Part shown: positions 50,692 through 59,705 of the stretch, one piece after another
How the letters are laid out: each line of letters starts with the position of its first letter
Position numbering within the stretch: the first letter of the stretch is position 1
Origin: Flagellimonas aquimarina
Lineage (GTDB): Bacteria; Bacteroidota; Bacteroidia; Flavobacteriales; Flavobacteriaceae
DNA: 64,000 bases
Assembly: GCF_003149745.1 (NCBI RefSeq)
Contig: NZ_QGEG01000002.1
Coordinates: 248,001-312,000, forward strand
Direction: 5' to 3'
Position numbers and translations under genes: made by a program
Notes under the pieces: generated by a model
Database searches by the model: none
What the model saw: only the letters and a program-made list of their open reading frames with translations
Told to the model about the DNA's origin: nothing

Positions 50692-51630
50692 ATGGATCAT
50701 ATCCTTGTTGCCAAAAATGTCTCCAAAGCTTATGGTGACTTTACTGCATTGAGCAACATTTCACTAGAAATACCGGAAAACTGTATCTATGGCCTTTTGG
50801 GCCCAAATGGGGCAGGAAAGACCACCTTCATCCGAATCATTAATCAAATAACCTATCAAGATAAGGGAGAGGTGCTGTTTAATGGTAATCCTCTAGCGCC
50901 AGAACACATTTCCCATATAGGCTATTTGCCAGAAGAAAGGGGGTTGTATAAAAGCATGAAAGTAGGAGAACAGGCATTATATTTGGCCCAGCTTAAGGGA
51001 CTTTCTAAGACCGAGGCAAAAAAAAGGCTAAAATATTGGTTTGACCGCTTGGATATAGGTGATTGGTGGAACAAAAAAATTCAGGAACTTTCCAAAGGTA
51101 TGGCTCAGAAAATTCAGTTTATTGTGACTGTTTTGCATGAACCCAAATTATTGATCTTTGATGAACCTTTTAGTGGATTTGACCCTATCAATGCCAATAT
51201 CATAAAAGACGAAATTCTTCAGCTTAAAGAAAAAGGAACATCCATCATATTTTCAACACACCGTATGGAATCCGTGGAAGAGCTATGTGAGCACATTGCC
51301 TTAATTCATAAATCAGAGAAAATACTGGACGGTAAATTATCAGACATTAAAAAGGCATATAAAAATAATATTTTCAACGTTGGACTAGAAATACAACAAG
51401 ATGGAGAAACATTCGTGAACACATTGAAAGACAAATTTCAAATTCTATCTTCTAGCTTTGACAAGGAAGAGAAACAGCTAGATTTTACAATTCAGTTGCC
51501 ATCTAACAATACCGCAGGAGTTCTTGCTGAATTGTCTAACCGTGCAAATATCAATCACTTTGAAGAAACCATTCCTTCAGCCAATGACATTTTTATTCAA
51601 ACAGTAAATAATAAGGAGAATGACCGGTAA
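50692..51630 (+). CDS. ABC transporter ATP-binding protein (NatA-like)
   Basis: A 312-residue ABC ATPase: Walker A GLLGPNGAGKTTFIRIINQI near residue 40, Q-loop region IGYLPEERGLYKSMKV, signature ELSKGMAQKIQFI near 140, Walker B KLLIFDEPFSGFDPINANII near 160, H-loop FSTHRM. The signature is LSKGM, not the standard LSGGQ, as in Bacteroidota NatA-like proteins. The C-terminal ~90 residues (DUF4162-like) are typical of the NatA/CcmA group. The stop overlaps the permease start by 11 bp. With the ABC-2 permease it probably forms a Na+-type or small-molecule exporter; the substrate is unproven. Confidence 0.92.
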   Translation: MDHILVAKNVSKAYGDFTALSNISLEIPENCIYGLLGPNGAGKTTFIRIINQITYQDKGEVLFNGNPLAPEHISHIGYLPEERGLYKSMKVGEQALYLAQLKGLSKTEAKKRLKYWFDRLDIGDWWNKKIQELSKGMAQKIQFIVTVLHEPKLLIFDEPFSGFDPINANIIKDEILQLKEKGTSIIFSTHRMESVEELCEHIALIHKSEKILDGKLSDIKKAYKNNIFNVGLEIQQDGETFVNTLKDKFQILSSSFDKEEKQLDFTIQLPSNNTAGVLAELSNRANINHFEETIPSANDIFIQTVNNKENDR

Positions 51631-52963
51631 GCTGTTATTAATTATAAGACGGGAGTATCTAGCTAAGGTGAGGAACAAATCGTTTATAATCATGACCATT
51701 TTGAGTCCTCTTTTAATTGTGGGGATGATTGTGTTGATTGCCTACCTGACCAAAATAAATGATAGCGAGAAAAGAGTGATTTCGGTTTTAAATGAAAGCA
51801 GTTTTTTTAATGGGCAGTTTAGGACATCGGAAAGTACATCCTATGTTCGCTTTGAAGACCTTTCTTTGCAAGAAGCCAAAGATTCTACAAGTTCGTTGGG
51901 ATATTACGGATTGCTATACCTGCCAGAAGGTGCCAATTTGGAACAGGTATCCAAAACAACCTACTTGTTTACCAAAGACAACCCGAACACCAACGTTACA
52001 CAGCAGTTAGAAGGTATTTTTCAGAAGCAATTAAGGCAAGAAAAACTGGAAAGCCTAGGGGTTTCTCCAGAACAATTTTCAGATATTGAATCCTCCTTTG
52101 AAATTAACCTTGCCACGTTTGATGGTGAGAAAAGTATAAAAGGTATAAATGAGATCAAGGCATTTATTGGAGGAGGGTTTGGATACGCCATTATGATGTT
52201 TATTATTATTTATGGTGGTTTTGTAATGAGAAGCGTAATTGAGGAAAAAACCAGCAGGATTATTGAAGTGATTATTTCTTCCGTAAAGCCTTTTCAATTA
52301 ATGTTGGGCAAAATAATAGGTACTTCTTTGGCGGGAATAACACAATTCACGATTTGGATAATTTCTGCTTCGCTCTTATTATTCCTTGTATCCTTGTTTT
52401 TAGGAATAGATTTAAGAGCAATTGCTGCTGAAAATCCTATGACCTCTGGAGGCATGAATGGAATGGCACAGTTTTCTACCCCTCCAAGTACCGAAATGAT
52501 GTTGTATGCCAAGGAAATTTTAAATATTCCCTGGTTTCTTTTAATTAGCTCCTTTTTGGTATACTTCATTTTAGGGTATTTTATTTATAGCTCAATTTAT
52601 GCAGCAATTGGTGCTGCCGTTGATAATGAAACAGATACGCAACAGTTTATTTTTCCCATTATATTGCCGCTAATGTTGGCCATTTATGTAGGTTTCTTTT
52701 CAGTTTTCAGCAACCCGCACGGTCCAATTGCAGTTGGTTTTTCATTATTTCCATTAACCTCTCCCATAGTTATGCTTATGAGGCTTCCAGGAGGAATTGG
52801 GGAAGGTGGCGTACCTTTGTGGCAATTGTTGCTATCTATTACACTCCTGATCGGAACTTTTTTTGGAATAGTGTGGTTAGCGGCCAAAATTTATAGGGTG
52901 GGAATATTAATGTACGGTAAAAGACCTACCTATAAAGAATTGTTTAAATGGTTGAAATATTAA
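51620..52963 (+). CDS. ABC-2 type permease (NatB-like)
   Basis: A 447-residue permease with about six membrane helices. The first (residues about 20-40, ILSPLLIVGMIVLIAYLTK) is followed by a large external domain (about 45-185). Five more helices follow from 185 on: IMMFIIIYGGFVMRSVIEEK, SRIIEVIISSVKPFQLMLGK (the coupling region), TSLAGITQFTIWIISASLLL and later ones. This is the NatB/YhgE-like ABC-2 topology. It overlaps the ATPase gene by 11 bp and precedes mscS by 6 bp. Confidence 0.92.
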   Translation: MTGKLLLIIRREYLAKVRNKSFIIMTILSPLLIVGMIVLIAYLTKINDSEKRVISVLNESSFFNGQFRTSESTSYVRFEDLSLQEAKDSTSSLGYYGLLYLPEGANLEQVSKTTYLFTKDNPNTNVTQQLEGIFQKQLRQEKLESLGVSPEQFSDIESSFEINLATFDGEKSIKGINEIKAFIGGGFGYAIMMFIIIYGGFVMRSVIEEKTSRIIEVIISSVKPFQLMLGKIIGTSLAGITQFTIWIISASLLLFLVSLFLGIDLRAIAAENPMTSGGMNGMAQFSTPPSTEMMLYAKEILNIPWFLLISSFLVYFILGYFIYSSIYAAIGAAVDNETDTQQFIFPIILPLMLAIYVGFFSVFSNPHGPIAVGFSLFPLTSPIVMLMRLPGGIGEGGVPLWQLLLSITLLIGTFFGIVWLAAKIYRVGILMYGKRPTYKELFKWLKY

Positions 52964-52969
52964 ATTAAG

Positions 52970-53869
52970 GTGCAAGAAGAGACCAGCGAAATAAAAGAAA
53001 TCATACAAGAAGATATCTGGGGCTCCATTAAAGAATTCCTAAATACAGGATTTCATTTGGGCGAAGGTGAGAAATCCATACACCTTACCGTGGGCCTATT
53101 ATTACTTTTAACTGTTGCCTTTATTGTCACCAAGTTCTTGTTAAAATGGCTTAGATATCTGTTTACCAGAAAAATGGAGCAAGAGGACAAACAAAAGTTC
53201 TCCAGTGTTTTTAAGTTCATCAATTACGTGATCTATTTGGTAGTTGTTTTGGTCACTCTAAGTGCTGCCGGAATAGACATTACTCTTATCATTACGGCTT
53301 CTGCAGCTTTGTTCGTGGGGCTTGGGTTGGCGCTTCAAGAACTGTTTCAGGATATTCTTGGTGGTATTTTTATTATTATTGACAAGTCCTTGCAAGTAGG
53401 TGATATTGTTGAGGTAGATAACAAAGTAGGCAAGGTTTTTGAAATTAAACTAAGAACGACAAGGGCCATAACTAGAGATGATAAAGTCATCATTATTCCA
53501 AACCATAAGTTCATTAGTGATATTGTATACAACTACACCCAAAACCATAGAACTACTCGAGAAAGAGTAAATGTTGGTGTTGCCTATGGAAGTGATGTTG
53601 TTTTGGTCACCCAACTTTTAGAGCAAGTTGCAGCAGAACAAAAGCAAGTATTAAAAAACCCAAAACCATTTGTCCTTTTTGACGACTTTGGTGACTCTGC
53701 TTTGCTATTTTCGCTACATTTTTTTACCAATGACAGTTTTGGTGATCCAAAGATAAAAAGCGAAATGCGTTACAACATAAATACCAAATTCAAAGAAAAT
53801 AACGTTAGTATTCCTTTCCCTCAACGGGATGTACACCTAATCCAGTATCAAAAACCTCAGGAAAAATAA
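52970..53869 (+). CDS. MscS-family mechanosensitive ion channel
   Basis: A 299-residue small-conductance channel that opens on membrane tension. Three membrane helices lie in the first ~140 residues; the pore helix is TASAALFVGLGLALQELFQD with the Gly/Ala pattern of MscS TM3. The beta domain follows (GDIVEVDNKVGKVFEIKLRT, TRDDKVIIIPNHKFISD) and then the alpha/beta C-terminal vestibule. The start is GTG at 52970, 6 bp after the permease stop. Its stop TAA overlaps the probable start of the following barrel gene. Confidence 0.92.
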   Translation: MQEETSEIKEIIQEDIWGSIKEFLNTGFHLGEGEKSIHLTVGLLLLLTVAFIVTKFLLKWLRYLFTRKMEQEDKQKFSSVFKFINYVIYLVVVLVTLSAAGIDITLIITASAALFVGLGLALQELFQDILGGIFIIIDKSLQVGDIVEVDNKVGKVFEIKLRTTRAITRDDKVIIIPNHKFISDIVYNYTQNHRTTRERVNVGVAYGSDVVLVTQLLEQVAAEQKQVLKNPKPFVLFDDFGDSALLFSLHFFTNDSFGDPKIKSEMRYNINTKFKENNVSIPFPQRDVHLIQYQKPQEK

Positions 53870-53919
53870 AAACCTCGATATATAATAGTGTAGTTGGGAT
53901 TCTTGGATTCCTCTTTGGA

Positions 53920-54762
53920 ATGCTTTCATACCAGACAGGATACAGTCAAAGTTCAGATATATTTAAATTTGAGTATTTAAACATACCAGAAAATGACTCT
54001 GGGATTAAAACACAGCGTTACAAGCTACTGTTCAACCTTCCTATTAAACTGAATAAAAAAAAGGACTACCTAATTACAGGTTTAGAGTATAATAGACTTG
54101 ATATTGGTTATTCTCGTGATTTTCCGTTTGACAAAAGTGAATTAATACGCTTTCATGTTGCAGACCTTAATCTAGGTTTTATAACCAAATGGAACGAAAA
54201 TTGGAACTTGGTAACAATTATAACACCGAGGTTTGCTTCCAATTTTACTAACGGGACCATAACCGATGATTTCTTTTTTAATGCAACAGCAACGTTATGG
54301 AAAGAGAAACCAAATGTGGACAAACCGTTCAGAATAGTACTTGGATTATCTTACAATAGTACCACAGGACTTCCTATACCATTGCCATTGGTGAGCTATT
54401 ATCGAAGATTTCACCCAAAATGGTCCTATACCCTTGGTATTCCAAGATCTAACTTTAAACACCATATTACAAAAAAACACACTTTGGAGGCTACAATGTT
54501 GTTGGACGGATATTTTATAAATGTCCAAAACAATATTCTTTTGCCAGATGGACAGTTGGGGTCAAAGATTTCCCTTTCAGCACTAATAGGGGCCCTGGGA
54601 TATCAGTACAATATAACCAAGAGAATGTCTTTGTACGCTCTGGTCGGACGTTCATTTGAACAAGAAGGAAAGTTACGAAATGACAAAAGGGACCGCGTTT
54701 TTTTGTTGAATGATGAGTCAAATCTTTATATTAGAACTGGTTTCAAGATTGGAATTTTTTAA
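53920..54762 (+). CDS. Outer-membrane beta-barrel protein; annotated start probably too short
   Basis: 280 residues from the ATG at 53920, but that start leaves only part of a signal peptide. The frame stays open back to ATA at 53866, giving IKTSIYNSVVGILGFLFG before MLSYQTGYSQ, a good signal peptide. The ATA overlaps the mscS stop (AATAA). A G at 53868 would make it ATG and the mscS stop TGA, the usual ATGA overlap, so the start codon seems mutated or ATA is used. The mature part is beta-strand rich (YLITGLEYNRLDIGYSRDF, LVSYYRRFHPKWSYTLGIPR) and ends in an aromatic strand (IRTGFKIGIF). Function is unknown. Confidence 0.65.
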   Translation: MLSYQTGYSQSSDIFKFEYLNIPENDSGIKTQRYKLLFNLPIKLNKKKDYLITGLEYNRLDIGYSRDFPFDKSELIRFHVADLNLGFITKWNENWNLVTIITPRFASNFTNGTITDDFFFNATATLWKEKPNVDKPFRIVLGLSYNSTTGLPIPLPLVSYYRRFHPKWSYTLGIPRSNFKHHITKKHTLEATMLLDGYFINVQNNILLPDGQLGSKISLSALIGALGYQYNITKRMSLYALVGRSFEQEGKLRNDKRDRVFLLNDESNLYIRTGFKIGIF

Positions 54763-54772
54763 ATAGCATAAT

Positions 54773-55936
54773 ATGTCAAGAATATTGGTAATTGAAGATG
54801 AATCAGCCATTAGAAGAGTTTTGGTAAAGATTTTAAGTGAAGAGAGTGATACTTATGAGGTAAATGAGGCAGAGGATGGTCTAAGAGGTATTGAGGCTAT
54901 TAAAAAAGAAGATTTTGACTTGGTACTTTGTGATATTAAAATGCCAAAAATGGATGGGGTTGAAGTATTGGAAGCTGCCCGAACAATAAAACCTGAAATA
55001 CCATTTATCATGATTTCAGGCCATGGAGATTTGGATACAGCTGTGAATACCATGCGTTTAGGCGCCTTTGACTACATTTCAAAACCACCAGATTTAAATC
55101 GGTTACTGACAACCGTAAGAAATGCTTTGGATCGTAAAGAGTTAGTGGTTGAAAACAAAATCCTAAAGAAGAAGGTCTCCAAGAAGTACGAAATGGTAGG
55201 AGAAAGTGATGAGATTGAGGTTATAAAGGATATGATTGAGAAAGTTGCCCCTACAGATGCTCGTGTATTGATTACCGGGTCCAATGGTACTGGAAAAGAG
55301 TTGGTTGCGCATTGGTTGCATGAAAAGAGTCCGCGTTCTTCCGGACCCTTTATCGAAGTAAATTGCGCTGCAATACCTTCAGAATTGATAGAAAGTGAGC
55401 TATTCGGACATGTAAAAGGGGCGTTTACCTCTGCCATAAAGGATAGGGCAGGAAAATTTGAAGCTGCAAACAAAGGGACCATTTTTTTGGATGAAATTGG
55501 TGATATGAGCCTTTCTGCTCAGGCTAAAGTGCTAAGGGCCCTTCAGGAAAATAAAATTTCCAGAGTGGGTAGCGATAAAGATATTAAAGTAGATGTTCGG
55601 GTTTTGGCCGCTACCAATAAGGATCTTAAAAGAGAAATTGCTGACAATAAATTTAGAGAGGATTTATACCATCGATTGGCCGTAATTTTAATAAAGGTTC
55701 CCTCATTAAATGATAGAAGAGATGACATTCCTATATTAATAGATCACTTTTCCAGTCAAATAGCGGCAGAGCAGGGTACAACTCCTAAAAGCTTTTCAAA
55801 AAAGGCGATGGAATTGTTAAAAAGTTATGACTGGACCGGGAACGTGCGAGAACTTCGCAATGTTATAGAAAGACTAATGATTTTAGGAGGTAAAGAGGTG
55901 TCTGAAGAAGATGTTAAGCTTTTTGCTAGTAAATAA
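54773..55936 (+). CDS. NtrC-like sigma-54-type response regulator lacking a DNA-binding domain
   Basis: A 387-residue regulator. Receiver domain 1-125 with the phosphorylated Asp54 in LCDIKMPKMDG and a final K in YISKPPDLN. AAA+ domain about 145-385: Walker A GSNGTGKE (169-176), the sigma-54 contact loop GAFTSA (216-221, GAFTGA in the classical form), Walker B GTIFLDEIGDM and the arginine-finger region. It ends at EEDVKLFASK with no Fis-type HTH, so it cannot bind DNA specifically by itself. It may act from solution on sigma-54 holoenzyme, as FlrC- or CtrC-like proteins do. No kinase gene is adjacent; the preceding barrel gene lies 10 bp upstream. Confidence 0.9.
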   Translation: MSRILVIEDESAIRRVLVKILSEESDTYEVNEAEDGLRGIEAIKKEDFDLVLCDIKMPKMDGVEVLEAARTIKPEIPFIMISGHGDLDTAVNTMRLGAFDYISKPPDLNRLLTTVRNALDRKELVVENKILKKKVSKKYEMVGESDEIEVIKDMIEKVAPTDARVLITGSNGTGKELVAHWLHEKSPRSSGPFIEVNCAAIPSELIESELFGHVKGAFTSAIKDRAGKFEAANKGTIFLDEIGDMSLSAQAKVLRALQENKISRVGSDKDIKVDVRVLAATNKDLKREIADNKFREDLYHRLAVILIKVPSLNDRRDDIPILIDHFSSQIAAEQGTTPKSFSKKAMELLKSYDWTGNVRELRNVIERLMILGGKEVSEEDVKLFASK

Positions 55937-56650
55937 TTAATCCAAAGGGCAATCCTCCAACCTGGCAAGTGCATCGTGTGCTATGGTCTTAACTCGTTGG
56001 TAGTACTGTTTTTTTGGCTCGGACAATCCTGTATTGAGTAGCGTTAACCTAGCTTCTTCATGTATTTTGGTAATAAACCCTTGAGCTTCTTTGCATTCTA
56101 CCTGATTTACAACATTGTCCAAAGATGTCTCAAAACCAAGCAAGCAGTTATGCACATGTTGTCGTAGCTCTTCTCCTTGAGGCATAAGAATAGGATTATG
56201 TTGGTCAATGGCATCTTTTGTATTCAAAACCAACATGTTGTTGCCATAAGAACTGGAATGCTCTTCTTCAAAGGTTTTAAGCACTTTAATTCCAATGGTA
56301 GTGCTCTCCAATGCTATGTGCAATGATTTTTTTGAATCATTAAATGATTCTGCTTTTGTTGCCTCTTTAAGGTAGAAAAGAGCTTTTTCAAGACTTTCTA
56401 TAGTTCCCTCACAACCGCAATCTACAAAGTTAAGTCTGCTTTTTTCAATGGCGTTTAAAGCCTTGTAGACATGGTATTTGGACATTTCAAAGCCATCCGC
56501 AATTATGGCTTTCTCCGTCTGACTTTTTATGTACTCAATATTGGAATTTGCATACTCGCAGGCATTGCGAGTTGTAAATGAAGTCATCAATAATAGGCCA
56601 ATAACACCTAAAATAAAGACTATAAAGAGAATAATCTTTTTTGTTTTCAT
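55937..56650 (-). CDS. Membrane-anchored helical protein of unknown function
   Basis: A 237-residue protein with an N-terminal membrane helix or signal anchor (KKIILFIVFILGVIGLLLMT). The rest is alpha-helical with two CEGT/C-rich spots (FVDCGCEGTIESLEKALFYL) and a C-terminal LARLEDCPLD. It resembles a four-helix-bundle periplasmic domain. The stop abuts that of the NtrC-like gene, convergent and without a gap. It is divergent from ppk2. I cannot assign a family. Confidence 0.6.
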   Translation of the reverse strand: MKTKKIILFIVFILGVIGLLLMTSFTTRNACEYANSNIEYIKSQTEKAIIADGFEMSKYHVYKALNAIEKSRLNFVDCGCEGTIESLEKALFYLKEATKAESFNDSKKSLHIALESTTIGIKVLKTFEEEHSSSYGNNMLVLNTKDAIDQHNPILMPQGEELRQHVHNCLLGFETSLDNVVNQVECKEAQGFITKIHEEARLTLLNTGLSEPKKQYYQRVKTIAHDALARLEDCPLD

Positions 56651-56828
56651 AACGCTAGATTTGGGACTGTGCGTCTTATGTTTCCTACTAAATTAAGGGA
56701 AGAATCGTTTGGAGGTAAAAAAAATCGATAAAAAGCCTGCTAAAACTACAAAACGTATAAACTATCGTTGAATGGTAGTTTTGAGGCGATGATTGAAGGA
56801 ATGGACAAAAAGAACTATATTCATTCTT

Positions 56829-57710
56829 ATGGAAAAAATCAATATTGATGCATATCAAGCAAAAAACACCCTAAAACTTTCCGAAAAGAGCACTTTTGAG
56901 GATTTTAACCATTCAGATAAAGAACTTAGGAAAAGACTCGGGGTTATTAGAAGGGATCTTGGAAAATTTCAGGATGTTTTATATGCCCACGGTAAATATG
57001 GCGTTCTTGTCTGTCTACAAGGAATGGATACCTCTGGTAAGGATAGCCTTATTAGAGAGGTCTTTAAAGATTTTAATGTAAGAGGGGTTGTGGTGCACAG
57101 TTTTAAAGTTCCTACAGAACTGGAATTAAAGCATGATTACCTGTGGCGGCATTATATTGCACTGCCCGCCCGAGGTAAATTCAGTGTCTTTAATAGAACA
57201 CATTATGAAAATGTATTGGTTACAAAGGTCCATCCTGAGTATATCATTGGAGAGAATATTCCAGGGATTGAATCAGTTTCAGATATTGATGAAGGTTTTT
57301 GGGAAAACAGATACCGACAAATAAATGATTTTGAAAGACACATTTCTGAAAATGGCACACTAATATTCAAGTTTTACTTACATCTATCCAAAGAAGAACA
57401 ACGCCAACGTTTACTTAGAAGACTGAGGTTAAAGGAAAAGAATTGGAAATTTTCAGCAAGTGACCTTAAAGAAAGAAAATTATGGGATGACTACCAGGCA
57501 TGTTATGAAAAGGCCATAAATAAAACCTCAAAGCCCCATGCGCCTTGGTATATTGTGCCAGCTGACAATAAAAAGGCTGCAAGGGTAATAGTGGCAACTA
57601 TTTTGTTAGAAGCGTTAAAAAAGCATAAAGATGTTGTAGAACCCGAGTTAGAAGAAAAAATAAAAGCTAATTTAGAAAGCTTTAAGGAACAACTGGAAAA
57701 AGAAACTTAA
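56829..57710 (+). CDS. Polyphosphate kinase 2 family protein
   Basis: 293 residues from the ATG at 56829; the TTG 36 bp upstream is an unlikely alternative start. PPK2 motifs: Walker A GMDTSGKDS (65-73), VRGVVVHSFKVPTELELKHD then YLWRHYIALPARGKFSVFNR with the Walker-B-like region and the lid arginines (LRRLRLKEKNWKFSASDLKE). It transfers phosphate between polyphosphate and nucleotides (GDP/ADP or NMP); class I/III cannot be split by eye. It is a single-domain enzyme. The next gene starts within its stop codon (TAATG). Confidence 0.9.
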   Translation: MEKINIDAYQAKNTLKLSEKSTFEDFNHSDKELRKRLGVIRRDLGKFQDVLYAHGKYGVLVCLQGMDTSGKDSLIREVFKDFNVRGVVVHSFKVPTELELKHDYLWRHYIALPARGKFSVFNRTHYENVLVTKVHPEYIIGENIPGIESVSDIDEGFWENRYRQINDFERHISENGTLIFKFYLHLSKEEQRQRLLRRLRLKEKNWKFSASDLKERKLWDDYQACYEKAINKTSKPHAPWYIVPADNKKAARVIVATILLEALKKHKDVVEPELEEKIKANLESFKEQLEKET

Positions 57711-59107
57711 TGAGAACAACCTTACTTTTAGCCCTTTTATTGATTAGCACCCCTTTTTTTTCACAAACAGATGATGAGAAACAAATAAGAGCGATTTACG
57801 ATCAAGCTTTGACCAATGGAAAAGCATATGATTGGTTAAATCATCTTTCCAATCAGATCGGTGGTCGCCTTTCTGGTTCTGTGCAGGCACAACAAGCTGT
57901 TGATTATACAAAAGCACAATTGGATTCTTTAGGCTTGGATCGTGTGTGGCTGCAACCTGTAATGGTTCCAAAATGGGTAAGAGGAACTCCAGAGTTTGCA
58001 TACATAGAAACTAAACCAGGCCTTACCACAAATGTTCCCATTTGCGCACTTGGGGGATCTGTTTCAACTCCAGACAAAGGTCTAAAGGCAAATATTATAG
58101 AAGTTCAAGGAATAGAGGATTTGGAAAAGCTGGGCAAAGATCGGATAGCAGGTAAAATTGTGTTTTACAATCGTCCAATGGAGCCAAAATTGATAAGTAC
58201 TTTTGCTTCGTACTCAGGTTGTGTAGATCAGAGGTATTCGGGTGCCTCAGAGGCGGGCAAGTATGGTGCAGTTGGTGTTATTGTTAGATCTGTGACACTG
58301 AGTCTAGATGATTTTCCACATACAGGTTCCATGAGCTATGGAGATACACCGATAGAAGAACGAATTCCGGCCGCTGCTATAAGCACCAAGGGAGCAGAAT
58401 TGTTGAGTACAACACTAAAATTAAATCCAAACATTAAACTTTACTTCAAGCAAAACTGTAAGCAATTTGATGATGTTGAATCCTACAATGTTATAGGAGA
58501 GATAAAAGGTTCTACCTACCCCAATGAAATTATGGTTGTTGGCGGTCATCTGGATTCTTGGGACTTAGGAGATGGCTCCCATGATGATGGCGCAGGGTGT
58601 GTGCAAAGTATGGATGTACTTCGCCTCTTAAAAGAATCTGGTTATAGGCCCAAACGTACGCTTCGGGTTGTATTGTTCATGAATGAAGAGAACGGACTCC
58701 GCGGTGGTAATAAATATGCTGAAGTGGCGCAGCGTAAAAATGAAAAGCACGTTTTTGCCCTAGAAAGTGATTCTGGCGGGTTTACCCCTAGAGGTTTTTC
58801 TTTTGATTGTTCAGAGGAAAACCTAAAACAAGTGCAAAGCTGGGCAAATCTATTTGAACCTTACCTGATCCATATGTTTGTTAAAGGATATAGCGGTGCG
58901 GATATTGGTCCCTTAAAAAACGATGAATTGGTATTAGCCGGTTTGCGACCAGACTCACAACGCTATTTTGATCATCATCATGCAGAAAACGACACTTTTG
59001 AGCACGTCAACAAACGTGAATTGGAATTAGGTGCGGCAACTATGGCCAGTTTGGTCTACCTTATAGATAAATATGGTACCATTCCATCAACCAAGATCAA
59101 AGGATAA
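57710..59107 (+). CDS. M28-family zinc metallopeptidase, secreted
   Basis: A 465-residue exported peptidase: signal peptide to about residue 18 (TPFFSQ), a PA-domain-like insert (about 120-250), and a catalytic M28 domain with GGHLDSWDLGDGSHDDGAGC near 280-299. There His and two Asp bind the two zincs, FMNEENGLRGGNKYAEVA near 325 gives the catalytic Glu-Glu, and YFDHHHAENDTFEHVNKREL near 425 gives the last His. The organisation resembles plasma glutamate carboxypeptidase-like M28B/F members. It shares TAATG with the PPK2 gene, so the two are translationally coupled. Confidence 0.92.
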   Translation: MRTTLLLALLLISTPFFSQTDDEKQIRAIYDQALTNGKAYDWLNHLSNQIGGRLSGSVQAQQAVDYTKAQLDSLGLDRVWLQPVMVPKWVRGTPEFAYIETKPGLTTNVPICALGGSVSTPDKGLKANIIEVQGIEDLEKLGKDRIAGKIVFYNRPMEPKLISTFASYSGCVDQRYSGASEAGKYGAVGVIVRSVTLSLDDFPHTGSMSYGDTPIEERIPAAAISTKGAELLSTTLKLNPNIKLYFKQNCKQFDDVESYNVIGEIKGSTYPNEIMVVGGHLDSWDLGDGSHDDGAGCVQSMDVLRLLKESGYRPKRTLRVVLFMNEENGLRGGNKYAEVAQRKNEKHVFALESDSGGFTPRGFSFDCSEENLKQVQSWANLFEPYLIHMFVKGYSGADIGPLKNDELVLAGLRPDSQRYFDHHHAENDTFEHVNKRELELGAATMASLVYLIDKYGTIPSTKIKG

Positions 59108-59153
59108 ATCAGTTTATTGAGAGACTGTTTTCTTAGCGGTTAGTTATATTGAT

Positions 59154-59459
59154 CTATCTTTTTCTTGGGTCTAAATCAACAAATGCGTCATAAATCTTTT
59201 TGAATTTTTCCATGTCAATGGGTTTAAAAACCTCTTTTGTAGTGACAGGATGATTTTCTACACAATTTGGAGTGACGCATGTCTTAGGACGCGTGGGTCT
59301 TTTTGAAAAACCACCACCACAATTGGGGCAAACATTGTCTAGAACGTTTTCTACACAATCTTGGCAAAAAGTACATTCATAAGTGCAGATCATAGCCTCA
59401 TCACTTTCATTAGGGAGGGATTTACGGCAGTTTTCGCATACAGGTCGCATTTCTAGCAT
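59154..59459 (-). CDS. DUF1272 zinc-ribbon-like small protein
   Basis: About 101 residues from the ATG at 59457-59459, preferred to the ATG at 59489 because DUF1272 proteins begin close to MLEMRPVCENCRKSLPN. Cysteine pairs CENC, CTYECTFCQDC and CPNCGG (about residues 8-57) give a double zinc-ribbon pattern. The lysine-rich tail (about 60-100) holds a further CVTPNC. The family is uncharacterised and cytoplasmic. It is isolated between genes of the other strand. Confidence 0.88.
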   Translation of the reverse strand: MLEMRPVCENCRKSLPNESDEAMICTYECTFCQDCVENVLDNVCPNCGGGFSKRPTRPKTCVTPNCVENHPVTTKEVFKPIDMEKFKKIYDAFVDLDPRKR

Positions 59460-59642
59460 AGAATTAAAGTTTAGGTTAAGAAGAGTCATGTTTTAGACAT
59501 TGATGAATCTAACAAGTTAGCGAGAATTCTCAAAGAAATTGACTGCTATTATTCAAAGATACAGGTATTGCGGACAAGTGATAGCATCTTGTGATATGGC
59601 CCCCAAATTAATTTTTGGTACTTATCAACCAAAGAAAACATG

Positions 59643-59650
59643 TATCTTTG
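59643..59650 (+). promoter_or_regulatory. -7 box of the cyclophilin-FKBP gene
   Basis: TATCTTTG matches TAnnTTTG, 55 bp before the start codon. TTG at 59625-59627 is 15 bp upstream, slightly short for the -33 element. Confidence 0.5.
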
Positions 59651-59705
59651 CGGCCTTAAAATAAGATAAAATCGAGTGATCGAATAATCTAGTTAATCCA
59701 AAGAA

